NCBI RefSeq assembly: GCF_040327995.1
Contig: NZ_JBEPIJ010000001.1
Location: forward strand, 310,001 to 374,000
Direction: 5' to 3'
DNA from: Solimonas thermocellulolyticum
GTDB lineage: Bacteria; Pseudomonadota; Gammaproteobacteria; Nevskiales; Nevskiaceae
Length of the DNA: 64,000 nucleotides
Both the position numbers and the translations under genes were made by a program. Shown in pieces: positions 62,177-64,000 of this stretch. The first letter of the stretch is position 1. Each line of letters starts with the position of its first letter. Under the pieces are notes generated by a model. It worked only from the letters and a program-made list of their open reading frames with translations. It did not search any database and had not been told where the DNA came from.

Positions 62177-62234
62177 GCACGGCGCGCGTGCTGGCGCGTG
62201 TATCGGCGACAATGACGGCCCGTTCGCAATCCGG

Positions 62235-63383
62235 ATGACGCCCGTGGTAGCTGAATCTCCCGTCGATCCCGGCGGCCTCGCCGAGTTCTCGGTCGTGTTT
62301 ACCGGCCGCGCGCTCAATCACATGTCGCGCAACTTCCAGCAGGTGATGCGCGACATCTCCGCGCTGATGCGCTCGGTCTACCAGGCCGACGCGGTGGCCG
62401 TCGTTCCCGGCGGCGGCAGCTACGGCATGGAGGCGATCGCGCGCCAGTTCGCGCAGGACGCTCGCGTGCTCGTGATCCGCAACGGCTGGTTCAGCTACCG
62501 CTGGAGCCAGATCTTCGCGATGGGCCGCATCGTGGCGCACGAAACCGTGCTCAAGGCGCGCCGCGTCAGCGATGCACCGCAATCGCCGTTCGCACCGCCG
62601 CCGATCGAGGAAGTCGAGGCCGCGATCGCGCGCGACAAGCCCGAGCTGGTGTTCGCCGCCCACGTCGAAACCGCGTCCGGCATCATCCTCCCCGACGACT
62701 ACCTCGACCGTGTCGGTGCGGCGGTGCACGCGCATGGCGGCTTGTTCGTGCTCGACTGCGTCGCCTCCGGCGCGATCTGGGTCGACATGCGCGCACGCGG
62801 CATCGACGTGCTGCTATCGGCGCCGCAGAAGACCTGGAGCGCGCCGTCGAGCAGCGCCCTGGTGATGCTCGGTGCGCGCGCCGCCCATCGCCTCGAACAG
62901 ACGCAGAGCACCAGCTTTGCCGCCGATCTGCGCAAGTGGCGCCAGATCATGCAGGCCTACGAGAACGGCAGTCACGCCTATCACGCGACCATGCCGACCG
63001 ATGCGCTGCGCCACTTCCGCGATGCCGCGCAACAGACCGTGAGCCTGGGTCTGGATCATCTGCGTGAGCGCCAAGAGATGCTGGGACGCAAGGTGCGCAC
63101 ACTGCTGGTCGAGCATGGCTATCCGAGCGTGGCCGCAAGCGGCTTCGAAGCGCCGGGCGTGGTCGTCAGTTACACCCGCGATCCCGACCTCGCCTCGGCC
63201 AAGCGCTTCGTCGAACTCGGCATCCAGGCCGCCGCCGGCGTGCCGCTGATGTGCGACGAGCCCGCGGACTTCCGGAGCTTTCGCATCGGCCTGTTCGGCC
63301 TCGACAAGTTCGCCGACGTCGACGCCACGGTCGAGCGCCTAGCGCAGGCGCTGCGCGCGCTGGCAGGCAGCGGCGCGCGGTGA
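62235..63383 (+). CDS. class V aminotransferase (alanine-glyoxylate type)
   Basis: 382 residues. The PLP-binding Lys199 lies in SAPQKTWSAP, with the phosphate loop VPGGGSYGMEAIA and the Asp-type motif FVLDCVASGAIWVDM. The sequence fits the serine-pyruvate/alanine-glyoxylate aminotransferase group. It may recycle a glycine or amino-acid fragment of glutathione conjugates, which is speculation; a housekeeping role is as likely. It lies 58 bases after the DsbA-like gene. Confidence 0.85.
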   Translation: MTPVVAESPVDPGGLAEFSVVFTGRALNHMSRNFQQVMRDISALMRSVYQADAVAVVPGGGSYGMEAIARQFAQDARVLVIRNGWFSYRWSQIFAMGRIVAHETVLKARRVSDAPQSPFAPPPIEEVEAAIARDKPELVFAAHVETASGIILPDDYLDRVGAAVHAHGGLFVLDCVASGAIWVDMRARGIDVLLSAPQKTWSAPSSSALVMLGARAAHRLEQTQSTSFAADLRKWRQIMQAYENGSHAYHATMPTDALRHFRDAAQQTVSLGLDHLRERQEMLGRKVRTLLVEHGYPSVAASGFEAPGVVVSYTRDPDLASAKRFVELGIQAAAGVPLMCDEPADFRSFRIGLFGLDKFADVDATVERLAQALRALAGSGAR

Positions 63384-63426
63384 GCGGCGCAGCGGCGTCA
63401 CGCTGACGGTCCGCTTCCAACGGCCT

Positions 63427-64000
63427 TCACAGCCGTTCGAACGGCCCGCGGATCGCGAGCGTCAGCCCGCTCCACTGCAGATTGACGAACAGCGTGCGTC
63501 CGTCCGGCGCGAAGCAGGCACCGGCGAACTCGGACTCGTTGTACGGATTGCGCGCGAGCACGTAGAGGCTGCCGTCGGCACGCACGCCGACGAGCTGGCA
63601 GGCGCGATCGGCATCCTCGCAGACGATCAGATCGCCCCAGGGTGCGACGGTGAGGTTGTCGGCCTGGGCAAAGCGCGCCGGATCGTCGGACTCGACGAAC
63701 AGCGTCAACGTGCCGCCGCGCGCATCCGGCCGGTAGCGGAAGATCTGCCCGGCCTGCGCCGCACCGCCGCTGGTGCAGGCGAACCAGCACTCGCCGCGCC
63801 CCCACCACAGCCCCTCGCCGCGCGCGAACACGGCGGCGCCGGCGGCGTGGCCGCGCAGGCGCAGATCGTCGTCCGGCGCATCGGTGTCGTCGAGATCGAT
63901 CCAGCGCACACGGTACTCGCGGCCGCGCTCGCAGCGCGCGACACCGGCGTGCCAGCCGCGCGTGTCGGCCGCGCGCCAGTCAGCGAGCGCCAGCGCCTGC
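63427..64000 (-). CDS. PhoX-like phosphatase/lactonase-fold protein, 5' end outside the window
   Basis: The minus-strand frame is open from base 64000 to the stop at 63427, so only about 190 C-terminal residues are visible. WHAGVARCERG, ADNLTVAPWGDLIVCEDA, ESEFAGACFAPDGRTLFVNLQ and the closing GPFERL are the C-terminal repeats of PhoX (DUF839) beta-propeller phosphatases. The signal peptide and metal-site N-half are not seen. It is convergent with the aminotransferase across a 43-base gap. Confidence 0.75.
   Translation of the reverse strand, partial: QALALADWRAADTRGWHAGVARCERGREYRVRWIDLDDTDAPDDDLRLRGHAAGAAVFARGEGLWWGRGECWFACTSGGAAQAGQIFRYRPDARGGTLTLFVESDDPARFAQADNLTVAPWGDLIVCEDADRACQLVGVRADGSLYVLARNPYNESEFAGACFAPDGRTLFVNLQWSGLTLAIRGPFERL

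Noticed and set aside
1..64000. tRNA, rRNA or insertion-sequence genes
   Set aside because: No cloverleaf, rRNA core or transposase-like frame was seen on either strand.

Overview
The window is a high-GC chromosomal segment of a proteobacterium, most likely a gammaproteobacterium. The main reason is the conserved block amgK-murU / lptD-surA-pdxA-ksgA, with apaH nearby, plus pmbA and darP. The genus cannot be fixed from the sequence. Several features (a Tad locus, a PUFA-synthase-like megasynthase, many glutathione S-transferases, a TonB receptor, a haloalkane dehalogenase) would suit an environmental degrader of the Nevskiales/Xanthomonadales type, but that is a guess. No rRNA, tRNA, CRISPR array or intact insertion sequence was seen.

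Layout. 1-1.7 kb: the end of a metallo-beta-lactamase-fold gene overlapping an SDR oxidoreductase. 1.7-10.8 kb: housekeeping (pmbA; murU and amgK of cell-wall recycling; lptD and surA of outer-membrane assembly; pdxA; ksgA; a universal stress protein). 10.8-24.5 kb, minus strand: a complete Tad/Flp pilus operon reading flp, prepilin peptidase, tadE, cpaB, secretin, tadZ, tadA, tadB, tadC, tadD, DUF3613, tadG-like. It ends in a membrane PAS-GGDEF protein with a degenerate EAL domain. The Tad locus sits between ksgA and apaH, and apaG is absent.

24.7-42.7 kb: apaH, then a plus-strand secondary-lipid/polyketide locus. It holds two iterative synthase giants of 2792 and 1593 residues, together carrying NMO/ER, KS, AT, two ACPs, KR, DH, KS, AT, DH and PPTase. 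They are bracketed by two alkaline-phosphatase-superfamily enzymes and followed by a hexapeptide acyltransferase and a free acyl carrier protein. This looks like a self-contained pathway for an unusual long-chain lipid and its modification.

42.7-64 kb: an accessory catabolic region. It starts with a TetR regulator and contains two classical GSTs, three long GST-like paralogues plus a remnant of a fourth, a tandem DsbA/HCCA-isomerase-like protein, a TonB-dependent receptor, a membrane-anchored MBL-fold hydrolase, a sulfatase with its own formylglycine-generating enzyme, a haloalkane-dehalogenase-like hydrolase, a DUF2855 protein, an NADPH reductase of the PTGR/curcumin-reductase type, a class V aminotransferase and a PhoX-like phosphatase. 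Seven copies of one palindrome, consensus TTKACA-N3-TGTCAA, lie upstream of the TetR gene and in front of the GST, receptor, reductase and GST-like transcription units. The sequence therefore suggests one TetR-type regulon that takes up and breaks down a hydrophobic compound using glutathione chemistry. This regulon is my main candidate for an undescribed system; the lipid synthase locus is the second.
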